Positions 32,922-42,788 of a DNA stretch of 64,000 nucleotides are shown in pieces (the first letter of the stretch is position 1; each line of letters begins with the position of its first letter). The notes beneath the pieces were generated by a model. It ran no database searches. It had not been told where the DNA came from and was given only the letters and a program-made list of their open reading frames with translations. The position numbers and the translations under genes were made by a program. Source of the DNA: Shewanella subflava (GTDB lineage Bacteria; Pseudomonadota; Gammaproteobacteria; Enterobacterales; Shewanellaceae); NCBI RefSeq assembly GCF_025971955.1, contig NZ_JAPDMX010000012.1:1-64000 (forward strand), read 5' to 3'.

Positions 32922-34334
32922 ATGACAATAAGCGAACAAGTATGGGTTTTAGATGATGATAGCTCCATTCGCTGGGTGCTAGAAAAAGCGCTATCCGGTG
33001 CCAAGCTTAGCAGTGCCAGCTTTGCGGCTGCCGAATCGTTATGGCAAGCGTTAGAGCATTCACAACCACAAGTCATCGTCTCTGATATACGTATGCCAGG
33101 CACGGATGGACTCACACTATTAGACAGATTACAGCTGCATTATCCGCATATTCCGGTCATTATAATGACCGCGCATTCGGATTTAGACAGCGCTGTGAGT
33201 GCTTATCAGGCGGGGGCTTTTGAATATCTGCCAAAGCCTTTTGATATTGATGAAGCCATTTCGTTAGTTGAGCGCGCGCTGACCCATGCAACCGAACAAA
33301 CACCCGCCGCCCCAGCTGAAACCGCCGTAAAAACCCCTGAAATTATTGGCGAAGCACCTTCGATGCAAGAGGTATTTCGTGCCATTGGACGCTTATCTCG
33401 CTCATCCATTAGTGTATTAATTAATGGCCAATCTGGTACAGGTAAAGAGTTAGTTGCTGGTGCACTGCATAAGCACAGCCCTCGAAAAGATAAATCCTTT
33501 ATCGCACTTAATATGGCGGCAATTCCTAAAGACTTAATCGAATCCGAACTTTTTGGCCATGAAAAAGGCGCGTTCACCGGCGCGGCAAATGTGCGTCAAG
33601 GACGTTTTGAGCAAGCCAATGGCGGTACATTGTTTCTAGATGAAATTGGCGATATGCCGCTAGATGTGCAAACGCGTTTATTACGCGTGCTGTCTGACGG
33701 CCAATTTTATCGCGTAGGCGGACATCAAGCGGTACAGGTGGATGTGCGCATTATCGCGGCAACTCACCAAAATCTTGAATTACTGGTGCAAAAAGGGACT
33801 TTCCGTGAAGATTTATTCCATCGTCTCAATGTGATCCGAGTGCACTTACCGCCGTTATCACAACGCCGTGAAGATATCCCTCAATTAGCCAATCATTTCC
33901 TCAATTCAGCCGCAAAAGAAATTGGCGTAGAACCGAAAATATTAACCAAAGAAACGGCGGCTAAATTGTCACAACTGCCTTGGCCAGGTAACGTACGTCA
34001 GCTAGAAAACACCTGCCGTTGGCTGACCGTGATGGCATCGGGACAGGAAATTCTACCTCAAGATCTACCACCAGAATTACTCAAAGATCCGGTTTCAAAC
34101 CACCACACCCAAACAAGTCATGGGGATTGGCAGTCTGCATTGACAAGTTGGATTGATGAAAAACTCAGTGCGGGTGAAAATGATCTGCTCACTGAAATTC
34201 AGCCCGCTTTTGAACGCATATTACTTGAAACGGCTTTAAAGCATACTCAAGGTCACAAGCAAGAAGCGGCAAAACGTTTAGGTTGGGGGCGTAATACGCT
34301 AACACGTAAACTCAAAGAGTTATCGATGGAGTAA
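32922..34334 (+). CDS. glnG: Nitrogen regulation response regulator NtrC (GlnG)
   Basis: NtrC activates sigma-54 promoters such as glnA when phosphorylated. The 470-residue protein has a receiver domain with D55 in IVSDIRMPG, an AAA+ domain with Walker [10 protein letters not shown], the sigma-54 contact loop GAFTGA in [15 protein letters not shown], and a C-terminal Fis-type helix-turn-helix ([20 protein letters not shown]). It forms an operon with ntrB. Its expected targets in this window are the glnA enhancer and the ntrB operator. Confidence 0.98.
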   Translation: MTISEQVWVLDDDSSIRWVLEKALSGAKLSSASFAAAESLWQALEHSQPQVIVSDIRMPGTDGLTLLDRLQLHYPHIPVIIMTAHSDLDSAVSAYQAGAFEYLPKPFDIDEAISLVERALTHATEQTPAAPAETAVKTPEIIGEAPSMQEVFRAIGRLSRSSISVLINGQSGTGKELVAGALHKHSPRKDKSFIALNMAAIPKDLIESELFGHEKGAFTGAANVRQGRFEQANGGTLFLDEIGDMPLDVQTRLLRVLSDGQFYRVGGHQAVQVDVRIIAATHQNLELLVQKGTFREDLFHRLNVIRVHLPPLSQRREDIPQLANHFLNSAAKEIGVEPKILTKETAAKLSQLPWPGNVRQLENTCRWLTVMASGQEILPQDLPPELLKDPVSNHHTQTSHGDWQSALTSWIDEKLSAGENDLLTEIQPAFERILLETALKHTQGHKQEAAKRLGWGRNTLTRKLKELSME

Positions 34335-34360
34335 CTTAGCACGCTTAGATTACATAGCAT

Positions 34361-34386
34361 GAAGCCTAGAATCTGCCCTAGGCTTC
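34361..34386. terminator. Bidirectional hairpin between ntrC and fieF
   Basis: A perfect 9-bp stem GAAGCCTAG/CTAGGCTTC with an 8-base loop sits between the convergent ends of ntrC and fieF. Neither side has a strong T run, so terminator strength is uncertain. Confidence 0.6.
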
Positions 34387-34403
34387 TGTGCAGCAGGGGT
34401 CAT

Positions 34404-35273
34404 CTAAACGGGATCTTGGTGAATAATCACTTCCGCCTCCTCAAAGGCGTTCTTAATTCTTAACCCTGTTGCATCGGCAATTCGATGGGCATCAAATAAA
34501 GGTTGTTTGCCGTCTAACTCTAAATGCAATTGAATAAAAATGGTTTTACCTGACTGACGCGTACGTAAATCGTGTATGCCTTTTACATGACTATCGGCTA
34601 ACGCTAAGGTTTTAATTTGCTCTCGGGTTTCAGCATCAAGCTCTCTATCCAGCAAACTTTGTATTGAACGGTAGCCCAAATCGATTGCCTGTTGTCCAAT
34701 AAAGAGTGCTATCAATACAGCAAACAAGCCATCGGCCCACCACCAGCCATAGTTGGCTAACACCAATGCCAGTAATACGGCCGAATTTAAAAATAAATCC
34801 GATTTATAATGCAATGAATCCGCTTCAACAACCGAACTGCTGGTTTGCTCTAGGGCTTTTTTCTGCAATAACACTAATCCTAGCGTCACAACAATTGCAA
34901 TAACTGATACCACCACACCTATAGTGGCATGGGTAACTGGCACGGGGTTTATCAGCTTTTCACCGCCATAGAACAGCAAAATACAAGCTGAACCTAAAAT
35001 AAATCCCGATTGCGCTAACGACGCCAGTGGCTCAGCTTTACCATGGCCATATCGATGGTCTTTATCCGCAGGGACAATTGCATAGCGAATAGCGATAAAG
35101 TTAATGATAGAGGCCATCGCATCAGCGAATGAATCCGTCAAAGACGCCAACATACTTGCCGAGCCTGAATATAACCATGCAATGAGCTTTATCACAATCA
35201 AGCCTAGCGCAACCACCACTGAGGCTCGGCTGGCTAATTTGACCCAAAAATCATAATTTTGGTTGGTTTTCAT
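34404..35273 (-). CDS. fieF: Cation diffusion facilitator FieF
   Basis: An inner-membrane exporter of divalent cations (iron and zinc in E. coli FieF) driven by proton exchange. The 289-residue product from the ATG at 35273 (MKTNQNYDFWVKLASRAS) has six membrane segments, the metal-site aspartates in LTDSFADAM, the HRYGHGKAEPLA loop, the second pair H-x3-D in EADSLHYKSDLFLN, and a cytosolic ferredoxin-like domain ending in the family histidine region. A longer start at 35300 adds nine residues and is possible. It is convergent with ntrC. Confidence 0.93.
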   Translation of the reverse strand: MKTNQNYDFWVKLASRASVVVALGLIVIKLIAWLYSGSASMLASLTDSFADAMASIINFIAIRYAIVPADKDHRYGHGKAEPLASLAQSGFILGSACILLFYGGEKLINPVPVTHATIGVVVSVIAIVVTLGLVLLQKKALEQTSSSVVEADSLHYKSDLFLNSAVLLALVLANYGWWWADGLFAVLIALFIGQQAIDLGYRSIQSLLDRELDAETREQIKTLALADSHVKGIHDLRTRQSGKTIFIQLHLELDGKQPLFDAHRIADATGLRIKNAFEEAEVIIHQDPV

Positions 35274-35502
35274 TACCGGATTCATCCAATCATTCATCAC
35301 TAATTGGCTTAATCATAGCAATTATCCGGGTAGTGCTTCGACAATGTTTACATCTTTTAACAAGATAACGCGCTGAAAGTGTGATGAAAGCAGCAAACAT
35401 TAAGTTAATCATTCGGGCCTGTTGAGCTTTTAACATCATGTCACGATGAAGCGCAACTGGCCCAAACTTAACGATTTGTCGCTGAGGTACAGTGAAGAGT
35501 AA

Positions 35503-35991
35503 CTAGCGTTTTTTGCCTTGTTTTTCTATGCGTTGAGTAAACTTAGCCTGTTGCTCAGGGGTCAGTAACTGGTAAATCTCATTTTGCATTTTCATATGCT
35601 GTAGCATTTTCGCTGCTTTGCGCTCTTGATTGGCTGCAATCAACTCTTGCGCCTTGGCTTCATCAAAATTAGCATTGGTGATCACACTCACCATCTGTGC
35701 TTTATTAGCGGCTCTGACTTCTGCTGACGGTTTTTCTGGACGTTGTGCTTTGTATTTTTCAACAATCGCTTTTACATCTGTTTTTTGTGTTTCAGTTAGA
35801 TCTAACATACGGAGCATCTTATGCATGCCACCTCTGTGGTGTCCATGTTCATATTTACCCGCTGATTGCCTCTCAACCTGCGCATCGGCTGTTGGCTGCT
35901 CTGCTGATTGTGCATAAAGCTGACCAGTCAATAATGCAGAGCCTGCAATCAGTGCAACAAGACCCGCTTTAATAGGAAAACGTGTTTTCAT
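35503..35991 (-). CDS. Spy/CpxP-family periplasmic protein
   Basis: A 162-residue exported protein: signal peptide ending in LYAQS, then a helical domain with two LTxxQ-type motifs (LDLTETQKT and LLTPEQQAKF), the hallmark of the Spy/CpxP family of periplasmic chaperones and stress sensors. CpxP binds the CpxA sensor domain and is itself induced by CpxR. Genes for a CpxR/CpxA pair lie nearby, and a CpxR box lies 113 bases upstream of this start, so it is very likely the locus CpxP. The family is short, and Spy is also possible, so I leave the symbol empty. Confidence 0.85.
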   Translation of the reverse strand: MKTRFPIKAGLVALIAGSALLTGQLYAQSAEQPTADAQVERQSAGKYEHGHHRGGMHKMLRMLDLTETQKTDVKAIVEKYKAQRPEKPSAEVRAANKAQMVSVITNANFDEAKAQELIAANQERKAAKMLQHMKMQNEIYQLLTPEQQAKFTQRIEKQGKKR

Positions 35992-36103
35992 AACAATTAC
36001 CTCGTTGATGATGGCTTATTCATTAAGCCGAAATGAATGTTGGCAAAGTTCACAACATGAGACCTAGTGTAGCCATTGCAATGTCAATGAGGGTGTGACG
36101 AGC

Positions 36104-36118
36104 GTAAAGCTATGTAAA
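36104..36118 (+). promoter_or_regulatory. CpxR box (perfect GTAAA-N5-GTAAA)
   Basis: GTAAAGCTATGTAAA matches the E. coli CpxR consensus GTAAA-N5-GTAAA exactly. It lies between the divergent Spy/CpxP-like gene and the redox protein gene of the cpx locus. A weaker half-match follows at 36158. Confidence 0.85.
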
Positions 36119-36271
36119 GCTATAAAAATGAGTCAGTGATCAAGCTAACAAATTACTGTAAATATTGTGATTTAATGAGAGCAAGTTAACGTAACGGCAA
36201 CCTCGTTCTTACAACGCCATGCCTTAAGCATAAAATTCACTAAAGATTGTATTTCTTACTTAAGGTCTATC

Positions 36272-37708
36272 ATGAATCTGACTTTCACACGCTCTTGGGT
36301 CTTGTTTGCTATATTATTATTTTCAGCTGCATTGACTCCCCCTGCAGCACAAGCATCACCCCAAAACGATGCGATTTGGATGACTCAGCAAGCCGACCAA
36401 ACGATTATCAAGCTGCATTTTTTCTGGTCAGAAACCTGTCCACATTGTCGAAAAGCCCATCCATTCATTGATGCTTTAGGTGAACGATTTGATTGGATCG
36501 CAGTAGAAGACTATCTCATTAGTCAGCCCGGCAATGTCGATAAGCTCATGGAAATGGGTAAACTGACTGGCAGTGAACCTAAATCTGTGCCCTACTTTGC
36601 CGTTTGCGGCGAAGCCATCATTGGTTACAACAGTCATCAGGTTACTGGGCAATACATTGTTGAACGCTTAGTTGATTGCTACAAAAAACAAGGCGGACAG
36701 CCTGAAATAGGTAATACACTTGCAGATTTTCTTACCCTAAATAGCCAAGCTGATGAGCCACTATTTGGCACCTGTGCAGAAACCAGCAACGCAGATGATG
36801 GCGTAGCAAGCACCTGTGGAATGACCCAACACAGCTCAGATAGCGATACAGAGCAAGCCTCAGAGCCGCATGTACAACCCGTGGATATTCCATTAATCGG
36901 CGCAGTTCATCCTGAAAAAATGTCACTGCCTTTGTTAACGGTTGTGCTGGCTGGTGTCGATGCATTCAATCCCTGTGCTTTTTTCGTATTACTGTTTTTA
37001 CTCAGTATTATGGTGAATGCTGGCAGTAAAAAACGCATGTTATTGGTCGGGGGGATTTTTGTGTTTTTCTCTGGCTTTATTTACTTTATCTTCATGAGCG
37101 CCTGGCTTAACTTATTCCAACTGCTTGGTGGTGGCGATGGCGGCATTATTATTACCTGTGCAGGCATACTGGCATTAGTGGCTGCCACGGTAAATATTAA
37201 AGACTATTTTTTTGGCCGAGGTGATGTCAGTTTATCTATGTCGGTGGAAAATAGAGGCAGCCTAATTAAACGCATGGGCAAATTATCAAAGGCCAGCTCA
37301 TTACCCACTATGATTGTCGGTTCATCCGTATTAGCCATTTTAGCGAATGCGTATGAACTATTATGCACTGCTGGCTTCCCGATGATTTACACCTCAGTAC
37401 TCTCGATTTCAAACTTAGACGTTATGGAGCGCTATTTGTATCTGGTTGCGTATAACGTGGTGTATGTTATTCCATTAGCAACTATAGTGATCGTGTTTTC
37501 TATGACATTAGGTAAGCGTAAACTAACAGAAAAAGAAGGTGAAAAACTTAAACTGATGTCAGGGATCATGATGCTAGGGCTTGGGGGGATGTTAGTTATT
37601 GACCCCATGTCACTGCAAAACCCTGTGTTATCTATAGGGCTGATTATTGGTGCCATTATCTTGACCTTTGTCATCGTCAAATTGGCTCAAGTATTAAAAT
37701 TCAAATAA
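36272..37708 (+). CDS. Thioredoxin-domain/DsbD-like membrane thiol-redox protein in the cpx locus
   Basis: A 478-residue inner membrane protein with a signal peptide (about residues 1-28), a periplasmic thioredoxin-like domain with active site CPHC (C56, C59) and the expected VP (cis-proline) at 106-107, a linker with four further cysteines (C112, C136, C168, C182), and a C-terminal domain of about six to eight membrane segments. The membrane part has DAFNPCAFFVL (C235) and NAYELLCTAGFP (C365), resembling the paired transmembrane cysteines of DsbD/CcdA that pass electrons from cytoplasmic thioredoxin to periplasmic substrates. It is a domain order reversed from DsbD (thioredoxin first). It lies between the CpxR box and cpxR, so it is probably in the cpx operon. 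Substrate unknown. Confidence 0.85.
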   Translation: MNLTFTRSWVLFAILLFSAALTPPAAQASPQNDAIWMTQQADQTIIKLHFFWSETCPHCRKAHPFIDALGERFDWIAVEDYLISQPGNVDKLMEMGKLTGSEPKSVPYFAVCGEAIIGYNSHQVTGQYIVERLVDCYKKQGGQPEIGNTLADFLTLNSQADEPLFGTCAETSNADDGVASTCGMTQHSSDSDTEQASEPHVQPVDIPLIGAVHPEKMSLPLLTVVLAGVDAFNPCAFFVLLFLLSIMVNAGSKKRMLLVGGIFVFFSGFIYFIFMSAWLNLFQLLGGGDGGIIITCAGILALVAATVNIKDYFFGRGDVSLSMSVENRGSLIKRMGKLSKASSLPTMIVGSSVLAILANAYELLCTAGFPMIYTSVLSISNLDVMERYLYLVAYNVVYVIPLATIVIVFSMTLGKRKLTEKEGEKLKLMSGIMMLGLGGMLVIDPMSLQNPVLSIGLIIGAIILTFVIVKLAQVLKFK

Positions 37709-37791
37709 TCGACTAATGTAAAACTGTGCAATGATGATGTCATCTCAGCCCACCTTAAGCTAAAGTGTTTAAATGCAGATTGAGGGCTGAA

Positions 37792-38478
37792 ATGAATCGA
37801 ATTTTACTTATTGACGATGATGTCGGATTATCAGAATTATTAACCCAACTTTTAGAAATGGAAGGGTTTGTCGTCAGCCAAGCTCATGATGGTCAAGCGG
37901 GGTTAGCGTTAGCATTACATTCAGACTTCGACCTTATCTTACTCGATGTCATGCTGCCCCAATTGGGCGGCTTTGAAGTGTTAAAAGGCATCCGTAAACG
38001 TAAACAAACCCCCGTATTGATGTTAACGGCTCGCGGAGATGAAATTGACCGAGTTATCGGCTTAGAAATTGGCGCTGATGATTACCTACCCAAGCCATTC
38101 AATGATCGTGAGTTAATTGCGCGTATTCGGGCAATTTTGCGCCGTGCAAACACCACCGGACAAGGTTCTGTGGCGACTGACTCAGTTGCACTGGGTGATT
38201 TATGCCTAGACCCTACTCGCCAAGAAGCCTTTTGTAACGATCAGTTAATCATCTTAACATCGACTGAATTTAGCTTATTGCTGAATCTGTTATCCTGTGC
38301 GGGAGAGTTAGTCACCAAAGAAACCTTAAGCGAAAATGTGTTGGGCAAAAAGTTGATGCCCTTTGACCGCAGTTTAGATATGCATTTATCTAACTTGCGC
38401 AAAAAACTGCCCGAACGAACCGATGGCCGCGCACGAGTAAAAACCTTGCGAGGTAAAGGTTACATTTGGATCCCATAA
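37792..38478 (+). CDS. cpxR: Envelope-stress response regulator CpxR
   Basis: A 228-residue OmpR-family regulator: receiver domain with phosphoacceptor D52 (LILLDVMLPQLGG) and acidic pocket DDD at 8-10, then a winged helix DNA-binding domain (LTSTEFSLLLNLLSCAGELVTKE). I chose the ATG at 37792 (MNRILLIDDD); the ORF extends upstream to 37765 but without support. CpxR controls envelope protein folding stress genes. It overlaps cpxA by one base (TAATG). Confidence 0.94.
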   Translation: MNRILLIDDDVGLSELLTQLLEMEGFVVSQAHDGQAGLALALHSDFDLILLDVMLPQLGGFEVLKGIRKRKQTPVLMLTARGDEIDRVIGLEIGADDYLPKPFNDRELIARIRAILRRANTTGQGSVATDSVALGDLCLDPTRQEAFCNDQLIILTSTEFSLLLNLLSCAGELVTKETLSENVLGKKLMPFDRSLDMHLSNLRKKLPERTDGRARVKTLRGKGYIWIP

Positions 38479-39851
38479 TGCGCGCAACCGCCCCACTTAA
38501 TAGATTATTTTTTAAGTTGCTTATTGGCTTCTGGCTATGCAGCTCGCTGACTATCGCATTAGTATTAATGCTGCCGATGATACTGCAAAGCCATGATCGC
38601 GCGCCATTAGAGGCACGCTTACAGCAAGCGCTTCATCAAGTTGTTGAGGATATTCAACAGTCACCGGATATTCTGACCACGGATAAGCTATATCAGCTCC
38701 AACGACAATATTCAAAGCGCGACAGACCATTACGCATTTATGTCGCCAATGACAATGGTCAGGTGATCAATAGCCGTAAAGTCCCACGGTCATTAAGACA
38801 ATTCTTATTGATGGCAGAGGATGCAAAACAGCCTATTAGTCACCAGTTTAGAAATGAGCTGGTATTTGGACCGCTCGCGTTCAGTGTTAATCAACAATCC
38901 TATCAGGTATATGGCAGAGTCCCCGCCAACCACCCCCGACCTTGGTTTTTATATTTTTCGGAAAACAAATTACTCACCGCCTCCATCGCAATCTTATTCT
39001 CCGGCTTATTATGCGGACTGCTTGCTTGGCATCTCAGCAAACCACTTAACAGCTTAAAATACAGTGCGAACGCACTGGCTAAAGGTGATTTTTCGCACCG
39101 TGCGGACAAAGCAACCACAGGTAGAAATGATGAAATAGGCCAATTGGCTCAGGCCTTTAACAGTATGGCTGACTCAATTGAAGCCATGATGCTCAATCAA
39201 CAAAGGCTGATGGGCGATATCTCTCATGAGCTAAGAACCCCCTTAACCCGCTTAAAACTGTCACTGGCATTAGCGCGTAAAAAAGGCCAAGACACCACAG
39301 AATTAACGCGTATCGAATATGAAGCCACCCAATTAGATGACTTAATCGGTGAACTGTTAACGCTTTCAAGGGTCACCCTGAATGCTAGCGAGGTTCGAAT
39401 TCATGCAGAATTGAGTGAAACCCTCAGCCAAGTGCTAGATGATGCTGAGTTTGAAGCAGAACAACAACACAAGCAGCTGCATATTGATATTGATGACCAA
39501 CTTGCATTTGAGCATTATCCAAAACCTTTGTGCCGCGCTATTGAAAACGTATTACGCAATGCGATTCGCTACGCGCAGAAACACGTTAACGTGGTTGCCG
39601 CGCTCAAAGGTGAACAAGTCATCATCGAAATCCAAGATGATGGCAAAGGGATTGATGAAAAAGAACTTAGCGCCATTTTCAGACCCTTTTATCGCCCTGA
39701 TGATGCCCGCGACAGAAACAGCGGTGGATGGGGGTTGGGCTTAGCCATCACCCAAGCTGCTATTCATATACACAAAGGCAATATTGAAGCGATGAACACC
39801 TCGCCTCAGGGTTTACTGATCCGCATTGCATTGCCACTTAACCGCTACTAA
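38478..39851 (+). CDS. cpxA: Envelope-stress sensor histidine kinase CpxA
   Basis: A 457-residue membrane sensor: membrane segments about 12-36 and 172-192, a periplasmic domain between them, HAMP domain (KPLNSLKYSANALAKGDF), histidine phosphorylation site H250 in GDISHELRTPLTRL, and ATPase boxes N (VLRNAIRYA), G1 (DDGKGID) and G2 (GGWGLGLAI). It starts with ATG at 38478 overlapping the cpxR stop. With the Spy/CpxP-like protein and CpxR it makes the complete Cpx stress system. Confidence 0.94.
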   Translation: MRATAPLNRLFFKLLIGFWLCSSLTIALVLMLPMILQSHDRAPLEARLQQALHQVVEDIQQSPDILTTDKLYQLQRQYSKRDRPLRIYVANDNGQVINSRKVPRSLRQFLLMAEDAKQPISHQFRNELVFGPLAFSVNQQSYQVYGRVPANHPRPWFLYFSENKLLTASIAILFSGLLCGLLAWHLSKPLNSLKYSANALAKGDFSHRADKATTGRNDEIGQLAQAFNSMADSIEAMMLNQQRLMGDISHELRTPLTRLKLSLALARKKGQDTTELTRIEYEATQLDDLIGELLTLSRVTLNASEVRIHAELSETLSQVLDDAEFEAEQQHKQLHIDIDDQLAFEHYPKPLCRAIENVLRNAIRYAQKHVNVVAALKGEQVIIEIQDDGKGIDEKELSAIFRPFYRPDDARDRNSGGWGLGLAITQAAIHIHKGNIEAMNTSPQGLLIRIALPLNRY

Positions 39852-39957
39852 AGCACGATGAAATAAATGACACACAAATGCATAAGTCACGCTAAAAAAA
39901 ACTGCTATCATTATTCGATATCATAAAACGCTTTACCTTTAACGAATAAGGATATTC

Positions 39958-40695
39958 ATGCACTCTCAGGCTTTTCTCAAAATTGTCCAATCAATCCCTT
40001 TATTTCTTGCCGCCATTTTTGTTGCGCCGCATTCCTATGCTCAGGCGATTAATGTTATCGCCCTTGAATATCCGCCTTACCTGACTGAAAATCAACCCGA
40101 ACACGGTACGGCATATGATAAATTAGCCCAAGTTTTCATCCACTCCCCAGTCAGTATTCATCCGCAGTTTTTGTCACCAGCTAGGGCTCATAATCGGGTA
40201 GATCAAGGGCAATGGTGTTTAAGTTTTTACCCGCCCATTACCCCCGGTAAAGATCATGTTTTGGTGCCGCTACTTAAAGAAAAAATTGAACTAAAACTAT
40301 TTAGACTAGCCGAACCCGAAGTGTTTATAGGCAATGAATTATCAGGCAAAGTCGTGGCCCAACTGCGTATGCAAATGCTTAAAGGTGTGGCTAAAGAATT
40401 TGTCGATGCGGGAGCGAAACTCGTGTTAGTCGACACCCTAGAGCAAGGGGTTAATTTATTACTTAAAAACCGTGTCGACTATGTATACGGTGATATGAAT
40501 GCCATTTACTATGCTACCGAAAAAATAGGTTTTCCTAGCGCATTGATTCAAGATTCAGCCCTAGTGTTGCGAAGCTTTCCTATCGGGGTTTGGGTCAATA
40601 AACAATGCGAAGACAGCAACTTTGCCCTGTCACAATTAAAGCGTCAGGGATTTCGCCCGTTAAAAGATCTCAGCACTTTAATGGCAACACCTTGA
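39958..40695 (+). CDS. Periplasmic substrate-binding-like protein
   Basis: A 245-residue exported protein with a signal peptide (about residues 1-28) and a fold like bacterial extracellular solute-binding family 3 (INVIALEYPPYLTENQPEHGTAYDKLAQVF). No transporter genes are adjacent, so it may be an orphan sensor or a diverged binding protein. Ligand cannot be predicted. It is single-copy in the plus strand with its own promoter region between cpxA and trmL. Confidence 0.75.
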   Translation: MHSQAFLKIVQSIPLFLAAIFVAPHSYAQAINVIALEYPPYLTENQPEHGTAYDKLAQVFIHSPVSIHPQFLSPARAHNRVDQGQWCLSFYPPITPGKDHVLVPLLKEKIELKLFRLAEPEVFIGNELSGKVVAQLRMQMLKGVAKEFVDAGAKLVLVDTLEQGVNLLLKNRVDYVYGDMNAIYYATEKIGFPSALIQDSALVLRSFPIGVWVNKQCEDSNFALSQLKRQGFRPLKDLSTLMATP

Positions 40696-40780
40696 AGCTT
40701 AGCATCAATAAACGCAGTTAATCATGGAGCTTGTGACAAGTTCAGCTATAATGCACCGATATTTTTTGAGGTAGGTCAGC

Positions 40781-41245
40781 ATGTTTCATATCGCCCTTTA
40801 CGAGCCAGAAATCGCCCCAAACACGGGAAACATTATTCGTTTATGTGCCAACAATGGTTCACATTTACACCTTATCGAGCCTCTTGGTTTTGATTTAGAG
40901 GAAAAGAAATTACGTCGTGCAGGTTTAGATTATGCTGATTTAGCACGTGTAACGCGCCATAAAAATTATCAAGATTTTCTCGTCGCGATGGCGGGAAAAC
41001 GCATCATGGCTTGCACAACTAAAGGCAGTCGTCCGCACACCCAAATCGCCTTTGCCGAAGATGATGTATTGTTATTTGGCCCAGAAACCCGTGGCTTACC
41101 TATGGATATTATTAACGCAACTCCTTTAGAGCAAAGGCTGCGTATTCCGATGACAGCCAATAGCCGCAGCCTTAACTTATCCAATTCAGTTGCCATTATT
41201 AGTTATGAAGCCTGGCGGCAACTTGATTTTGTAGGTGCTCAATGA
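40781..41245 (+). CDS. trmL: tRNA (cytidine(34)-2'-O)-methyltransferase TrmL
   Basis: A 154-residue SPOUT methyltransferase (formerly YibK) that methylates the wobble ribose of two tRNA-Leu isoacceptors. The sequence carries [37 protein letters not shown], the SAM knot FGPETRGLP and [19 protein letters not shown], all typical. It overlaps the next gene by 4 bp (ATGA). Confidence 0.96.
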   Translation: MFHIALYEPEIAPNTGNIIRLCANNGSHLHLIEPLGFDLEEKKLRRAGLDYADLARVTRHKNYQDFLVAMAGKRIMACTTKGSRPHTQIAFAEDDVLLFGPETRGLPMDIINATPLEQRLRIPMTANSRSLNLSNSVAIISYEAWRQLDFVGAQ

Positions 41246-41574
41246 AGCCACCCATTTCAATTGAGACTCAGCAACAAGCATTAAATATTGCTAAATCGAC
41301 CCAAAAAGAAGGCCAAACAAAAGAACAAACTAAACTGATTGCCACTGGCATTGAAAAGGGCATTGCTGTCTATAAAAAACAACAAAAGGCAAAAGCCAGA
41401 CAAAGTGATAAAGCGCGTAAACAACAAGCAAAACATAAACAACATGCTCAGCATGATGAGCCCGAATTAGAGTTAGAATTTGATGAGCCAACCCAGATGA
41501 CGCCCGTGGTATGGGGATTAATTTGTCTGTTGGCATTAAGCTGGATATGTTTTGCTTGGTATATTTGGGGTTAA
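41242..41574 (+). CDS. DUF2956-like small membrane protein
   Basis: A 110-residue protein with a lysine/glutamine-rich cytoplasmic part ([21 protein letters not shown], then [19 protein letters not shown]) and one C-terminal membrane segment (about 90-108, [21 protein letters not shown]). By resemblance it belongs to DUF2956, a family of unknown function in Shewanella and Vibrio. It is translationally coupled to trmL. Confidence 0.75.
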   Translation: MKPPISIETQQQALNIAKSTQKEGQTKEQTKLIATGIEKGIAVYKKQQKAKARQSDKARKQQAKHKQHAQHDEPELELEFDEPTQMTPVVWGLICLLALSWICFAWYIWG

Positions 41575-41609
41575 TGTTTTAACCCTAGCCACTCATTTTG
41601 TCACTTAAG

Positions 41610-42161
41610 TTACTTGGCTAGGCACTGCGACTCGATGGGCATCAAACTGATGCCCCTTACTACCTGATAGTTATCACTATCATCATCTAAAAAATGGGCA
41701 CTTTGTTGCCATAACCATTGGGCTTGCTTACCTACTGATAGCGCTTCAAATGAAAGGCGGATCAATGCGGGTCGCTGTTTAATCTCCCCCTCACCTAAAA
41801 ACGCAAACCCGCCCACCTGCTGATACAATGTAAGTGACTGATAAATATCGGCCTTGATTCCATCAGAGTAGACTAATTCAATATCACTACCACGTTGGCG
41901 AAACCACCAGGTTTCACTATTCACAAACCGCGCCCCTTGGCTAACACTGATATACATATTACGCCCATCGGCAGAACACATGATGGAACTAGTTACTTGT
42001 TTTGAGATACCTTTGGGATTAGCTGCGCTACCTTGCCACTCGCCAATTAAAGCCGCGCAAACAACATCAAGCGGCACTTTAGCTGCCATTGCAGATATCG
42101 GCAAAGTAACCAATAGCACGATGACGGCCAGAAAACGGACTTTAAAACAATTCAATATCAT
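41610..42161 (-). CDS. Hypothetical exported protein
   Basis: A 183-residue protein not recognised by me. It has a signal peptide from the ATG at 42161 (MILNCFKVRFLAVIVLLVTLPISAMAA) and a mostly beta domain with a cysteine near the start of the mature part and another in MIESQCLAK. The start overlaps the 3' end of the upstream gene; a TTG start at 42179 exists but gives a less typical leader. Probably periplasmic. Confidence 0.65.
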   Translation of the reverse strand: MILNCFKVRFLAVIVLLVTLPISAMAAKVPLDVVCAALIGEWQGSAANPKGISKQVTSSIMCSADGRNMYISVSQGARFVNSETWWFRQRGSDIELVYSDGIKADIYQSLTLYQQVGGFAFLGEGEIKQRPALIRLSFEALSVGKQAQWLWQQSAHFLDDDSDNYQVVRGISLMPIESQCLAK

Positions 42162-42747
42162 CTTGTTGAGGCTTTGCAAGATGTTGTTGATAGAGTGCTA
42201 AAGCTTGTTTTAGTGTGCCACCCTGCAAAATACAATCAAACAATGCACGCTCTTCTGCTAACGAATAGCCATTTTTTATTTGTTGATTGACCTGCTGCCA
42301 AGCCGCGCGAGTATGCCGAGCGTCTGGATCACCAAGCACTTCTTTGGTCAATCCCAAACCATTTACCACATGCTGTAATCGTTGCGACAACCTATCGTAA
42401 AATTGAAATGCCATTACACCTTGATTCACCTTTGCCGCCAATTGTTGCCCATGATCCCTGATGGCTTGAGGGGTATCTTTTTGCGAGGCTAAATAGTGGT
42501 TAACCTGCTGCTGGTGAGTTGCCATATCAGTAAATAACTCTCCTAAACTTGCCACTTTTTGGTCACCGTCATAGAGGCCTAATTCTATTTGTGCCATAGC
42601 TAAAATCAGTAAGTTCATGGTTTCTTGAACATGGCACCAAGGCTCATCTAACTCCGATACCGTTGTCGGTGGTTTGATGGGTTCAGTCACTTTATGCTCA
42701 TCATGGGTCATTTTTGTCGATGAGACATCTGCGGATATTTTTGCCAT
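42142..42747 (-). CDS. Hypothetical cytoplasmic helical protein, possibly CheZ-like
   Basis: A 201-residue protein with no membrane segment, mostly helical, with central segments QMAFQFYDRLSQRLQHVVNGLGL-like (about residues 112-135) that resemble the helical bundle of CheZ-type proteins, and a tail ending DDIELF. I could not place it in a family with confidence. It is followed by an overlapping exported hypothetical gene, and the two may be cotranscribed. A CheZ-like role is a guess; there are no chemotaxis genes nearby. Confidence 0.6.
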   Translation of the reverse strand: MAKISADVSSTKMTHDEHKVTEPIKPPTTVSELDEPWCHVQETMNLLILAMAQIELGLYDGDQKVASLGELFTDMATHQQQVNHYLASQKDTPQAIRDHGQQLAAKVNQGVMAFQFYDRLSQRLQHVVNGLGLTKEVLGDPDARHTRAAWQQVNQQIKNGYSLAEERALFDCILQGGTLKQALALYQQHLAKPQQDDIELF

Positions 42748-42788
42748 TTAATCAAACTCTTTAACAATGCTATTTAAAAATATACACC

